This document shows positions 22,736 through 34,344 of a stretch of DNA of 64,000 nt, one piece after another. Positions within the stretch are counted from its first letter, which is position 1; each line of letters begins with the position of its first letter. Under the pieces are notes generated by a model. That model did not search any database. It saw nothing but the letters and a program-made list of their open reading frames with translations, and was not told where the DNA came from. This stretch comes from Hysterangium stoloniferum. Lineage: Eukaryota; Basidiomycota; Agaricomycetes; Hysterangiales; Hysterangiaceae. Position numbers and translations under genes: made by a program. The DNA is taken from contig WHVD01000153.1 in assembly GCA_015178975.1 (NCBI GenBank), positions 62,001-126,000 of the forward strand, written 5' to 3'.

Positions 22736-25555
22736 CTTATTTACAAGGCCTACATTCTAATAGATACTGAGCGACGACACCACCGTTGTACCGTTCTGGA
22801 TTTGAACCTGCTATTTCTTCCCTCATTCCAGACTTATTTGTCATGTTACACCTTAATTTGTTGTACTAGTATACAGTGACAAACGGAAAAATCAAAAGGC
22901 TAAGTCGATATATTTTGGGGTGAGAACTTTGAACTTTTACATAGTTATGCATATGCATGTTTGGCACTTAGTGGCAAGTAGAGTTCCTCCAACCATTACC
23001 GGGACCGCTGCTATGCTATCCCAACACTGCAACTAAAGGTGGCCTTCCTGTGTAGTACGACTGGTGACAAATCTAAGTAGGGTGCTCCTGTTGAAGTATG
23101 CATAATACTGTTCCTAGACCGTATAACTTTCCGTTTGTAACGCGAAATACGCAGTGATTTTCAACCGCAGGGACCCGAGCCCTAATGCTCGTAATCCCTC
23201 GCTAACCTAAATCTCCGAAAGGTCAATAGCTGCACCATCAGCTTTCTTTACATAACGAGCCCGGGGAGAATGAATATAGATTTCTGTTTCGAAAAATTAC
23301 CAAACTCGGGGCAACTTACAGTCCTCTACAGTTATTAAGGGTATGGCGCGCTGATGCGGAGTCCTCGGTGGCTGCTCATATTCCTCTTTGTAGCTCTTGG
23401 TTTGTTTCAGGAATCAAGCCAATATCAGAACCAGGAGCAACAAATCGAAGGATTCTTTGAAAAAGCGGAAGGGCGCGCCGGTGTGGTCAAATGAATAGTT
23501 AGTCTCCTGTCCAAACTTGAATCTATAGTCTGCACATTGGCACCTAATGAGCTCTTGTTTCCCAGACAGACTTTATTGGCATTGATCACATATGAAGGTA
23601 CTTGTGCCCGTACAACAAGTTGAAAGATACGGGAGAATGATAGGATCGTACTTATAGCTTTGGAGCCGATGTCGCACTAACATGGGATATAGGCAACGTC
23701 TGAGTCGTACCTCAGAGAGAGACATGGTTAATACAATGTTAAGCAAAAAGAGAAATAACTAACCGGGGGGGAAGGGGCAGACAATCCCTCCTCATCTCAT
23801 GACCCCATAAAATCAAACAAAGTCCAAATTGCGTCTCTCTATCGTGCCCGTAAAGTTGTCACTGTCCACCCACTCGAAGAGCAAGTGACCAGTTCAGACG
23901 GTGCAGAGGATAGCAACTACAACAACCAAGACGAACACCCAATTCCTGTGCGCAGTTTCGCCATAGGGTTGAGCAGCTGAAGCAGTCGCTGCCGGACGCT
24001 GGCTAGACCGTCACTGAAATCGAGCGTCCTCCTTGGAAAGGTCCCTCGAGCGACCTCATGAGAGTAAGAGGGAGAGAGAGTGAATTGCCTGCGTCGTTTC
24101 TGTGAGCAGGGGTCAAGGTTATATACAAATTATAATGTTTCGACATGTTTGGCAAAGAATAGGGTTAGATGCTATTCAATTGACAAAGGGACCCAAAAAA
24201 GTGCCCGGCCAGGGTTGCCCGGACACTTAAGGCGCACCCTTTGTTATTCACAGACAATAGAAATCCCTCGCAAAGAATAATGATGGATCTATGTACCCTT
24301 CTCTTGCTTTAAAACTGAAGGAAATGATCATCACGTATGACCGCCTTCGAAAACGATATCTGATAGAACATGTCAAAATTCCGACAATTAGTACTTCTTT
24401 CGATCGTAACCTGATTATTAGACACATGCGCATCACTTCAGGATGGATCTCGTTTCACTATGCGGTACTCAAGTATTATGGGTATATTTCTTGAAGTGAG
24501 GCGCCGCAACGTGTTCAAGAACCTCAGGAGAGTCCTCGACGTCCCTGGCTCCATATTTGGCGGTATTTATCTTTCTCCAATAATTATTTCGTTTTTAGAA
24601 GCAATAATTGGGGTACAAATTCGTTGAAGATGTCACAGGAACCTCCGCGGACAGATATATCTACTTCAAATGCACATTGAGCCCTCCAGGACCATCTACA
24701 AATACACTGGCCTTTCCCAGACGATGTATCATGTGAAGTATGTTCTCCAAAAATCTTTAATCTGTAAGAATGCCGTCAGAGCTGTGGTGGGAAACCAGTG
24801 ACGTACATCTATCTCTTCGCCTTTGTCAACTTGACGTACTGAGACACAGTGCGTATTTGTATCCTAATGGAAATTTAACTTTATCCATGTCCAGTCTGTC
24901 TGGGAAACAAGAGCTCATTAGGTGCCAATGTGTACACTATAGATTTAAGTTTGGACAGAAGACTAACTATTCATTTGACCACACCAGTGCGCCACCGACA
25001 GCCTAAAGACAATATTTAGGTGGCTTCCCTTTCCATTTAAATCTACAAAGAGTGAGTATTAGGTATGTATGGCTCGAAGGAGTCACTGAAACACGAAAAA
25101 GCCAGGAATTGCCTGTGAGTCCTGACATGGAGATTCCACTTTTTCAAAGAATCCTTCGATTTGTTGCTCCTGGTTCTGATATTTGCTTGATTCCTGATAC
25201 AAACTACGAGCTTCAAAGAAGAATATGAGCAGCCACCGAGGAGTCCACATCAGCACACCATGCTCTTACTAAATGTGGAAAATGTAGTTTGTCCCGAGTT
25301 TGGTTATTTTTCGAAACACAAATCTATATTCATTATATCCTCGCGCTCATTATGTAAAGAAAGCTGATGGTGCAGCTATTGATCTTTCGGAGATTTAGGT
25401 TAGGGAGGGATTACAAGGATTAGGGCTCAGGTCACTGCAGTTGAAAATCACCCTGTATTTCGTGTTACATGAGTCTATGTGTTTCTGTTTATCCTTATCT
25501 ATTTACAACTAGTACCATCACCCCAGTCAGACAAATGGAAAGTTATATGGTCTAG

Positions 25556-26596
25556 TGTTATGACTGTGTCATAACCGTGTTGCAATCCGACAGTCCCCGA
25601 GAATACTACCATCTATCGATGTTCCAAGTTATTGATCAAGTCATCATTTTGGCAACCTTTGGAACACTGACACTGATGTATACCTTCATGGCGATCAAAC
25701 CCCATTTACACCCCTGTCAAAATATACTCGTACCATCTGGTTATACTTTGATATGTCCGTTTTCATTAGGATGATCCGTTTTACTCTATGTTTCACATAT
25801 TCCGGTATATACTTGTAGCCTGTGAACTATTCCCTTTTCTCATAATCCCACTCTCAGCTAAATCTCGGCTTCCAATCTTATCGTAACCTTCCAGTTTCTA
25901 GTCAAGTCTATTTGTCAAATAATGTTTCTGCTCTTCCCTTAGTTAGTAGTTTCTAGACACCGATAACTCGTATATAAAACCTGCTGTAATGTAACTACAA
26001 GACAATCAGAATATCAACTTAGATCGACTTAGATACCCCTCTAATTTCCGACTCCATTATCTATTCATGACCACCACATTCCGACTCCATCCGATTTACA
26101 ATTCAACCTATATTTACGACTTCAACCTCTAATCTCCGACTCTCAGTCTCTGACTCTCAGTCTCTGACTCTCAGTCTCCAACTCTCAGTCTCCAACTCTC
26201 ACAGTCTCCCACTCAGTCTCCGACTCTCAGTCTCTGACTCTCAGTCTCTGACTCTCAGTCTCCAACTCTCAGTCTCCAACTCTCAGTCTCCAACTCTCAG
26301 TCTCCAACTCTCAGTCTCCAACTCTCAGTCTCCAACTCTCAGTCTCTGACTCTCAGTCTCCAACTCTCAGTCTCCAACTCTTGGTCTCTGACCCCTCAGC
26401 CCAATCCTCGACTTATCCTTTGGTTTCCGATCGGTAGCTTACCGAGAGGTTTACTTGACAGGACTAGTTTCCGCCTGTCTGAAATTTAAGGACACCCGAC
26501 GGTAACTTGCGAGGGTGCAGCACATAAGCTGAAGCCAAGTCCTTCTGTTCAGTCCCTGTCGGTCTACCGACATCAGTCAGTTTTCAGTTCTTAACC
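25556..26596 (+). mobile_element. Solo LTR with internal 12-bp tandem repeats
   Basis: Begins TGTTATGACTG and ends CTTAACC, flanked by TCTAG (25551) and CCTAG (26597), a 5-bp target duplication with one change. Copy D at about 61318 shows the empty site (GTCTAGGAACAGC). Related in sequence to the LTR starting at 38718. A tandem array of CTCTCAGTCTCC-type units runs from about 26140 to 26400. Confidence 0.75.
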
Positions 26597-26706
26597 CCTA
26601 GGAACAGCACCACGAAAACTTCAACAGCAGCACCCTACTTAGATTTGTCACCAGTCACTAGAGGAACACCACCATTAGTTGCAGTGTTGAGATAGCATAG
26701 CATATT

Positions 26707-27278
26707 TGTTACGACCTGTTCCCAGATGTTTCAATATCCGACTTCTGACATCTGACATCTGACTTCTGACTACAGAACATCATGTTACCGTACCTTCCGT
26801 ATTCTTCCCTTGTTCTGCATTTGGTAATTTGTCTGTTGACAAGTATTCTCTCGTTTGTTTATTATATTCCCATTTCGGAATATTGTCTCCCTAATTCACC
26901 TTATTGTATTCCCATTTCAGAATATTGTCGACCTAATTCGCCTTATTGTATTCCCATTTCAGAATACTTTCATTTTCATCTTATTGTTGTTGTCTTAGTT
27001 TGTAGTACAATAATGAGAAGACTTATATTAGTTTCTGCAAATTTGTACTTTACTTTAGATCTGATATTGACTTAGTTTCTTATTCCCTCTTCCATCTTTC
27101 TGTATGCTCAATATTCAGAACTCTTCAGAACTCTGAATATCTGCCTCTTCCATCGTAAGTCTCACTTTTGAAATTAAGGACTTCTGAGCATTTGCGTAGA
27201 GGTGCAGCACATAAGCTGAAGCCAATGTCCTGACCCTATCTGATAGTTCCAGAATAAGTCCCGACATGGCACTTAACA
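26707..27278 (+). mobile_element. Solo LTR, 572 bp
   Basis: Starts TGTTACGACC and ends CACTTAACA, with 5-bp flanks ATATT and GTATT. Copy D near 61425 has the uninterrupted sequence AGCATATTAGATG. About three copies of a ~35-bp unit containing TATTCCCATTTC lie at 26865-26970. The same LTR family forms the outer unit at 38279-40305. Confidence 0.75.
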
Positions 27279-27534
27279 GTATTAGATGTTGACGGTTTAT
27301 AGAAAATGGATAGGGTTTATTTGGTATTACTAAGCTACTGTAATGTACTACATAGCCAAGCTTATTCGAAAAAAGAGTGCAAGACTGTACATACTGTACA
27401 TACTCAGTGGCTTGCAACCTATATGAATAAATTCCAACATAGCAGTGGTCCTGGTAATGGTTGGAGCAACTCTGCTTGCCACTAAGTACCAAACATGCAT
27501 AATGCATGACTATATGGAAGTTCAAAGTCCACAC

Positions 27535-27618
27535 CTGGTAGGTTGAGCATTAGACTCAGATAGTTGCTCCTCCCGGGTAGGACCATTGGGCTTATGGGTT
27601 CAATTCCTGCCTGAGGCA
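27535..27618 (+). pseudogene. Decayed tRNA-Lys, copy B
   Basis: Aligned with 43679-43772. The T arm is recognisable as TGGGTTCAATTCCTGCC and the 3' end as TGAGGCA. The D arm has drifted (GGTAGGTTGAGCATTAGA) and the anticodon region no longer gives CTT. Changes are largely CG to TG or CA. Confidence 0.65.
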
Positions 27619-28990
27619 ATCTTTTTATCCCGTGAACTCATGGCTCCTTCCTACCAGCAGCTCCCATCAAACCACAGGTATATATTTCTTTTACCAAGCA
27701 TGCAAAATATGTTTGAGAATTATGGGACTAGCCATTAAGTACCAAACATGCATATGCAGAGCTATATAGCAGTTCAAAGTTGGGGGGAGACAAAGCCCCT
27801 TTTATAATACAACTTTGACTAAGCTACTGTACAGTATTATACCACCTGGTAAGATAGTATAACCCAAACACAGAGCATAGTAAGACCATCAGCATCCTGA
27901 ACAGCTTGAAACATATACCAATCAATCCTAACACTTTGCAGTAAATGTGTGTTACCAAATCAACTATTTTTATTTAATACAGTAGATAATGTCACAATGC
28001 ATAACTTCATAATGCATAGGGTTGGGCTAAACTGCCTACTCATATGCAAAGATATTATAATGCCTTGATTCACCTGGTTTCTGATTGTATACATTATCAT
28101 TAACTACTGTATTTCTTTGTTGAGATTCAAGACCCATATTATTAGGGAGTCATAGATAAGTATAACAGACTAGGTAACATAGTAACAGACTCTTAGTATT
28201 TATACAAGGTCATAGGGCCCTACATCCCCTGTGTGTCTACAAGTTCCAGAGACCAACCCTCTGTCATTCTAAAAATAGACACTGTTGTCCATGATGCTTT
28301 CCAACTTTCCTTTCATGGAGACTAGACAGTAGAAATGAAAAGATGGAAAATATCACTCTTATTGTTGATGCAAGGAGGTATGTGCTGCCAGTACACAATG
28401 GACGCAAACAGAAAGGGTTGGTATTACAAGGCTGTTGTACAGAACTATGGATCTCAGCATGAAATATACTAATGGCCCACAAGTGTCATGATGTGGAGAT
28501 TATTACAGAATGACCAAAATGTCAACACTTATGAACTATTCTATGCTTATTGAAAATTTAGCGAAAAATGGACAGTTACTATTATGATGGCAATAGGGTG
28601 ACTTCTGTTATGAATGCATTGAGGAAGATTCATACAGTTGTGCAATGGAAGGTCAGTAGGGGATCCATATTCCCAGTAGCTAGACCTGAGTTAATCTGTG
28701 ACTACATGTGACAGCCACCACCTCAATTGGGGTTGTCCTTACTTGATCATCTTGCATTACCACTCAATGCCAAAGAACACATTACCCACAACATCGCCTC
28801 ATAATTTCCCCCCAAAAACACCACCGTCGGGTCCTACCACAGATCCTGTTGAATTTTTGGCTGTTTGGTAATAATTTCACCATGATGACACTTGTGGGTC
28901 TTAATATATTTCGCGATAACACTACATAGTTCTGTATAGTAGCTTAGTAATATCAACACTTTTTGTTCGTGTCCAGAGTTTACCGACATA

Positions 28991-30583
28991 CAGTGACCCA
29001 AAAAAGCGTCCAGATGTTTGGTGAAATTGGAAAGATGGGTTTACAGCTCCAGAAATAAAATAGATAAAATTCTGAATAAATCAGAGGTAAGAGGTATACA
29101 TCTGACCTACATTATGACATAGGCATGACATCATAGCTTTCCTTATCAGGGAAGTAGGAAATAAACAATGGACATGGTGCATCCGGACATATTTTTTGCT
29201 CTGTCAACTGATACATGAAACTCAACTAAGGTTCATATAACTGTGGGAATTTCTGGTTAGGTTCAACAATGTCATGTGACCACATGTTTAAATAACACAT
29301 TTACATGAACCTTTGCCTCAATTCACCCCCCCACCACATGATGAAGAAGCACTCTACTGAAACAAGGCTCTCTGTCATTTCTCTTCTCCAGGAGGGTCAC
29401 TCCTGCAGAACAATTGCTTCTAAACTTCATATTGGGCACTCTACAGTATCAGAAATTCGCTCCCAACTCCCTGGTCCACTTCCAACACCTTCCAGAGGTT
29501 GTCCTCCCAAACTCTCCCCCAGGGATCATCACCACCTGGCTTGTTCTATCACCTCTGGACAGGTTGATAATGCCTCCCAAGCCAAGTCCCACCTCTCCCT
29601 CAATGTCTGCACACAGACAATTAGAAATGCATTGAAGAAAGAGAATTTGAAGGCTGTGGTGAAGGCCAAAAGACCTCTTCTTGCCTGTTGACACATCAAG
29701 GCTCGATATGAGTTTGCTATCAAGTACCAGTATTGGACTGAGGAGGACTGGTTTAGGGTTATCTTCTCAGATGAAACCAAAATCAATTGTTTGGGCTCTG
29801 ATGGGAGGTTGTGGGTATGGAAAAGACCAGGTTCTGCACTCACTCAGCAGCATATCAATGGAACTATCAAATTTGGAGGGGGGAGTCTAATGATTTGGGG
29901 CTGTATGACAGCACATGGTGTGGGGTACATGTGCAAGATAGATGGGAGGATGGATGGGGAGATATAGAAGGACATATTGGAGGACTATATCTTCAAAACA
30001 GTGGAGTATTATGGGATGGACAGGGAAAGGTTTGTCTTCCAGCAGGACAATGCCTAAACACACTTGCAAGTTGGCCAAGGACTGGTTCAAGGACCATCAG
30101 GTGGAGGTTTTAGACTGGCCTGCACAGTCTCCAGACCTGAATCCAATAGAACACTTATGGTGGGAGTTGAAGAGAAGGCTTGGAACATACCCTGAGGCAC
30201 CCAAGAGCATATTGGAGCTCTGAAAGAGAGTGGAGGTGGAATGGGAGGGTATTCCAAGGGAGAAATGCCTTGAATTGATCAAGAGCATGCCTAGAAGGGT
30301 TGCTGCAGTACTAAAGGCCAAGGGGTGGTACACTAAATACTGAAACTGGTAAAAACTAGTAATTAATTACAAAGGCAAAAAAAATGTCCGGATGCACCAT
30401 GTCCATTATTAATTTTCTACTTTCCCAATAAGGAAATCTATGATGTCATGCTTATGTCATCATGTAGGTCAGATGTATACCTCTTATCTCTGATTTATTC
30501 AGAATTTTATCTATTTTATTTCTGGAGCTGTAAACCCATCTTTCCAATTTCACCAAACATTTGGATGCTTTTTTGGGTCACTG
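28991..30583 (+). mobile_element. Tc1/mariner-family element with ~210-bp inverted ends
   Basis: Both ends are CAGTGACCCAAAAAAGC-type inverted repeats flanked by TA (28989-28990, 30584-30585). The inverted ends stay alignable for about 210 bp, to the GGTGCATCCGGACAT motif, which is long for a Tc1/mariner. It holds one decayed transposase. It sits inside the small LTR-like element, so it is the younger insertion. Confidence 0.9.
29338..30343 (+). pseudogene. Tc1/mariner transposase, disrupted
   Basis: The N-terminal helix-turn-helix region (TRLSVISLLQEGHSCRTIAS) and DDE core are readable. FSDETK carries the first Asp, FQQDNA the second, and PDLNPIEHLWWELK the third acidic residue of a DD34E-type site. 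It is broken by stops near 29689 and 29966, by a frameshift near 30055 at the codons after the second Asp, and by a stop near 30221. It cannot make an active enzyme as it stands. The protein would have been about 330 residues. Confidence 0.88.
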
Positions 30584-30675
30584 TATACCCCTTCCCCCTT
30601 ATTTTCAACAGATCCTACCAAGTTGGGTGCCACTCCTATTTTAAAGAAGGATTCAACATCACAGATATATTCACA

Positions 30676-31619
30676 TGAGGATCATTCTGTCACAACTGTC
30701 ACAAGTCACAATACTGTCACAAACATTCAAAGGTGATTCTTGACAACTCTTCGACTCATCAGATTCAACTCAACAAACCCAAACATTATTTGACAACATC
30801 GAATCTCTTTCGACATGTCTCATTTCAATGTCATGAATGATTTCATTATTAGTTCATAATATAGTCATAATGATACAAAGAAAAGCATAAAAGGGCTACG
30901 AAAGGAGCAAGGGAAGTCAGTCAAAATATCTGTAAATTAGCGATACTAGTAATCTACTTGTCATAACTTCTTCGACAAATACTTCCATGAGTTTTTGTGA
31001 CTGGTAATAGCCTCTTACTTCATCGACAGGGCGAATATATACTTCATTGAATGAGGCTTTTGAGTTCAATCAGTAGAATATTATTTGACTTTATTGAAGA
31101 ATAATCGATTCATGACACATTCCCTGGTTGCACATCAAAACCATATACCATTCCCAAGAGCACGTTTCCTATTGTATGCCTTTGCTCACATCTAGCTCCA
31201 TTGGAGAGCATAATAATGACTGGAGAAGGGTATGTGTGGATGACATCTGCCTCAATGAATATGATGTTTTTACCATCGGGGAATTAAAATGCTGTACAAA
31301 AAGGCGGCGGTGACTTTTCCACATTGAGGTATGTATATCACTGCATGATAAATGTCCAATTCAAATCCATGCTGTAGATGCATTGGCCATCATCCAACAC
31401 TGTATAATAGAATAATTGTGGATCAGCTCACAGATCTGAATCATGAACCATGGGGATGTATGTATGGCCTATTCAGAATAGATGGCTGAATGTTGCTCCA
31501 ACAGTTCCTTCGCAACTTTGACCAAGTTAATGATAATAATATGCTTCCCAAACACTTTGATATGGACAATGTCTCCATATGTCTCTTTCCACTTTGTGTA
31601 TCCCTCAGACTCGCAAGAT
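30676..31619. other. Spacer with no supported gene
   Basis: Starts at the breakpoint of copy B. AT-rich, with short open frames only. The minus strand beyond 31470 may still contain drifted C-terminal sequence of the adjacent pogo-type relic, but it is too degraded to call. Confidence 0.4.
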
Positions 31620-32402
31620 CTTGGCACATCAAACAGGTTTCCCAACAGCAGTAGTCATTTGGGTCCAGGTGGTAAAGGCAGTCATTTGGGATGGAGGATG
31701 TATCATATTCATACACCAAGCAAAGATACAGTTCTTTAGATGAAGAATTTTGATGAAGTTCCCAAGATTTTCTTCAGTTGTTACAAGCTGGGAAGGAAGG
31801 AATGTTGGGAGTTTGGTGGTGATCTTGGGCCTTCTACAGGCAGCAGACAATCTCTGAATGGCTTCATGTGCCTTTGAAACATCACCCTCAGCTTACATTA
31901 CAACATGCCAGTCAGCATCCTTATATTGATCACTAAGATGCTGAATCAGTGCCATGTCTCCTTGTGGAAGTGTCATGTCACTGCTTGCAAATCTTCACAA
32001 GATATCCCATGCACCAGGGTCAGAAGCCACCTGTGAAGTAGTCTTCTCAGAGCTGTCTTTTATAAATGCAAACATAATAACTAGTAACTGCATGAAGAGA
32101 GTGAAAAGAATAAACCTTTGAATTTTGGTGTGGTTCCAACAATGCTGCATGGTCTCAGTGGTTACTACCCAGGCTGCATCAGCCATTTGCATTGCTTCAA
32201 GGAGGTCAATTTCACAACAACAAAAAATGCCACAGTAATGTGCTTTGAAGCAGTGGATTATTCCTGCATCAAGTGGCTGCACAAAGGAGGTGAGATTTGG
32301 CTTGAAATACTTGATGTGCATGTTTTTTGGCTCATATTCAATGTAATGACCTCAAAAATTATCAATGATTATGAGGTGCGCCATAGCACGGAAAAACTGC
32401 TG
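31620..32402 (-). pseudogene. Pogo/Tigger-type DDE transposase relic, C-terminal part
   Basis: Minus strand. LIIIDNF carries the second catalytic Asp, followed by a stop and GHY. Then come FKPNLTSFVQPLDAGII and FKAHY, the signature after the active site of the pogo/CENP-B-like DDE_1 family. The downstream part reads SSDMTLPQGD and QYKDADW, matching the helical tail of fungal members. Stops interrupt the frame near 32366, 31999 and 31900, and the N-terminal DNA-binding half is missing. No terminal repeats were identified. Confidence 0.75.
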
Positions 32403-34344
32403 TAATGACCTGCGTAAAGGTGAAAGGGCATAGTGGTGTCGCGGGAAACGAAGGTGCAGGCAGGCTGGCTGCTGGCTGACGAAGGTATCCAGAAAATCTA
32501 CTAAGACTTGACATACCGGAAGAACTCTGTTTAGAAGGAGTGAAGCTAAAAGGGACTATGCAATCCAGCCTATACCGTGCACTATTGGAAGCAAGAAATA
32601 CAACAGCACAGAAAGTACGCTAGCTAGGATAAGCTCAGAGATTGAAGGCTGGACTAACAGACTCGGATCCCGACTGAAGGAAGGATTTGGGCAGCCTCGC
32701 GGTCGACATCTATAAGTTAGAAACATGAGAAATTTTATTTGGAGGACACTGCATGATTCGTCGAACTCTGAAAATCTTCGGGTGCCTCTAGTGGTGCTTC
32801 CAAAATCATTATATACGTATGTGAGACAAAGAGAATAGGATACAATTGAATCTGTGACTTTATAGCACAACGGTTAAAGGAACGATGTCCTTTTTAGGCT
32901 GCAGAAGGTTTAACAGACATTGGGCAACAGTCACCATTGACTTTGACGGGCTTGATAGCCCCTCAATAAACGGGTAAACGGGTGTGGTAATGACACGCGG
33001 CCGAAAGTAAAATTAGCTTGCAGTAGGTTGGATGCAGGTTAATTTCAAGTGTTCTGTTTGTTACAATATACACAAGCTATTCAGTACAAGATGAAGACAA
33101 TAGGCGAAAGGCAGACAATAGGGAGAAGTCAACCTGAGGCAAAAGGCAAAAAGAACAGATAAAATGAAAGATGAAGAAGAGAGGTATGAGGGGCTCCTCG
33201 TCAGCAGTACATCGTCAGTTCTTTGAGGTATAAACTGCAAGGGTAATGAAGTCAGTTGCGTCCGGATAGTCTGAACGAAGGTCAGTAACGGATAGAATAA
33301 AGCACGATGGCTTCTCTCACACAATAATCCTAGAGCATAGCATCCGGAACCGATAGAGGAATGAGACCGAACGGCAAATAAGTTGGACACAATGGCTAAC
33401 GGCTAGTATAAGCAAGAGTTCGTGACAGTGAATTGAGCGAACAACAACTCACACTTGTATCGCTGCAAGGAATGCGTATTCGTGCTAACTGGCATAGAAG
33501 GATGTCGACATCCTATGTATAACGTGAGGGCAGTAAAAGGTGTGGTGAAGACCCTCACTTACTAATTGTGCGAAAAACGCCGATCAGGTCATAGTTGCCA
33601 ATATCAACCTGAAAGGGAGGTTGGCATAATAACCATCGGCCATCTTGAATTCCTGTGGTCAAATATACTGAGTATACGAGTGTTAGTATTGCGTCACGCA
33701 TGACAAGGCGAGCCCGGAAAACCTACATGACTTGGTTTTGGATGATCTGTCTATTGTTCCTTTTGGAACTCGACCCAATTTTCTTGCAAATATTGCCGGA
33801 TGTGAACGATCTGAACTGTCGTTGTCCTGCAATCACCTCTGGTCTGTAACAATAAGCGGCGTCAGGGACAGTGATAGAAAGAAATAATACGGTACATACA
33901 CCAGTCATTACGGATTCCTTCACCGTTATTCCTTTCACGACACTCCATATATCCAGAACATCTGGGAGAAAGCAGCCAGCAAGTCATATAATCAACAAAG
34001 TGTGTGGGAAGAGTGGAATAAGGGGTTACATTTGCACATCCAGTGGCATATCATCCTCATCATGGTACGTATCGCCTCGGAACTCAGGATCATAAACTAT
34101 CTGACTTGCTGACTTCTTATTGACCAAGCTGTGCAATGCAGGTTTAGCTGGGAGTTGTGATAGCGGAGATGGGCTTACTATATCCTCAAAGACGAAAATT
34201 AAGTCTTCAGAGCCCCAACTCAAAATAAGAAAGGGACGAAATAAGATGCACACATTGAAAAAGAAGAAAAAAAGAAAAAGATAAAAAGAAAGAGAGAGAG
34301 AGAGAAAAGGGAAGAGAAAGCTTAAAAAGAACAAAGAAGATCCT
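32403..34344. other. Spacer, no supported gene
   Basis: About 1.9 kb with short frames and no domain. A purine tract of about 70 nt (GAAA/GA repeats, about 34255-34322) lies just beyond the stop codon of the minus-strand gene, so its transcript would carry a pyrimidine-rich 3' region. Confidence 0.5.

Larger units (their letters stand above)
18640..24860 (-). repeat. Arm A of FunK1/tRNA repeat (inverted copy of arm C)
   Basis: This segment is the reverse complement of 41554-47170. The inner boundary is sharp: GCGTATTTGT at 24851-24860 matches ACAAATACGC at 41554. Comparison by eye shows almost no differences from about 21590 to 24860 (one poly-A length change near 22440). Homology to the partner is lower across the kinase (19056-21387) and lowest in the outer 18640-18980. 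Contents in plus order: outer tail, FunK1 gene, 161-bp LTR-like element, tRNA-Lys gene, and about 2 kb with no recognised gene. The unit has no obvious terminal inverted repeats, so it may be a segmental duplication rather than a transposon. Confidence 0.85.
28847..30610 (+). mobile_element. Small LTR-like element in FunK1 exon 1 relic, split by mariner
   Basis: TGTTGAA at 28847 and TTCAACA ending 30610 are flanked by perfect GATCC duplications (28842-28846, 30611-30615). Without the Tc1/mariner at 28991-30583 it is about 170 bp and matches 62940-63117. It interrupts the kinase exon 1 relic that is continuous in arm A. Confidence 0.75.
24892..30675 (+). repeat. Copy B of FunK1/tRNA repeat, CpG-decayed and interrupted
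   Basis: Plus-strand copy of the family in arm A/C order, starting AGTCTGTCTGGG (compare about 42843) just 31 bp after the end of arm A. Many CG dinucleotides of arm C are TG or CA here. It carries a broken tRNA, then the N-terminal kinase region, ending abruptly at about 30675 (after GATATATTC) where the match to arm A exon 1 stops. Insertions inside it are two solo LTRs (25556-26596, 26707-27278) and a small LTR-like element with a Tc1/mariner in it (28847-30610). No coding capacity remains. Confidence 0.8.

Noticed and set aside
26140-26400. CRISPR-like regular repeats
   Set aside because: Contiguous CTCTCAGTCTCC-type tandem units without spacers, inside a fungal solo LTR.
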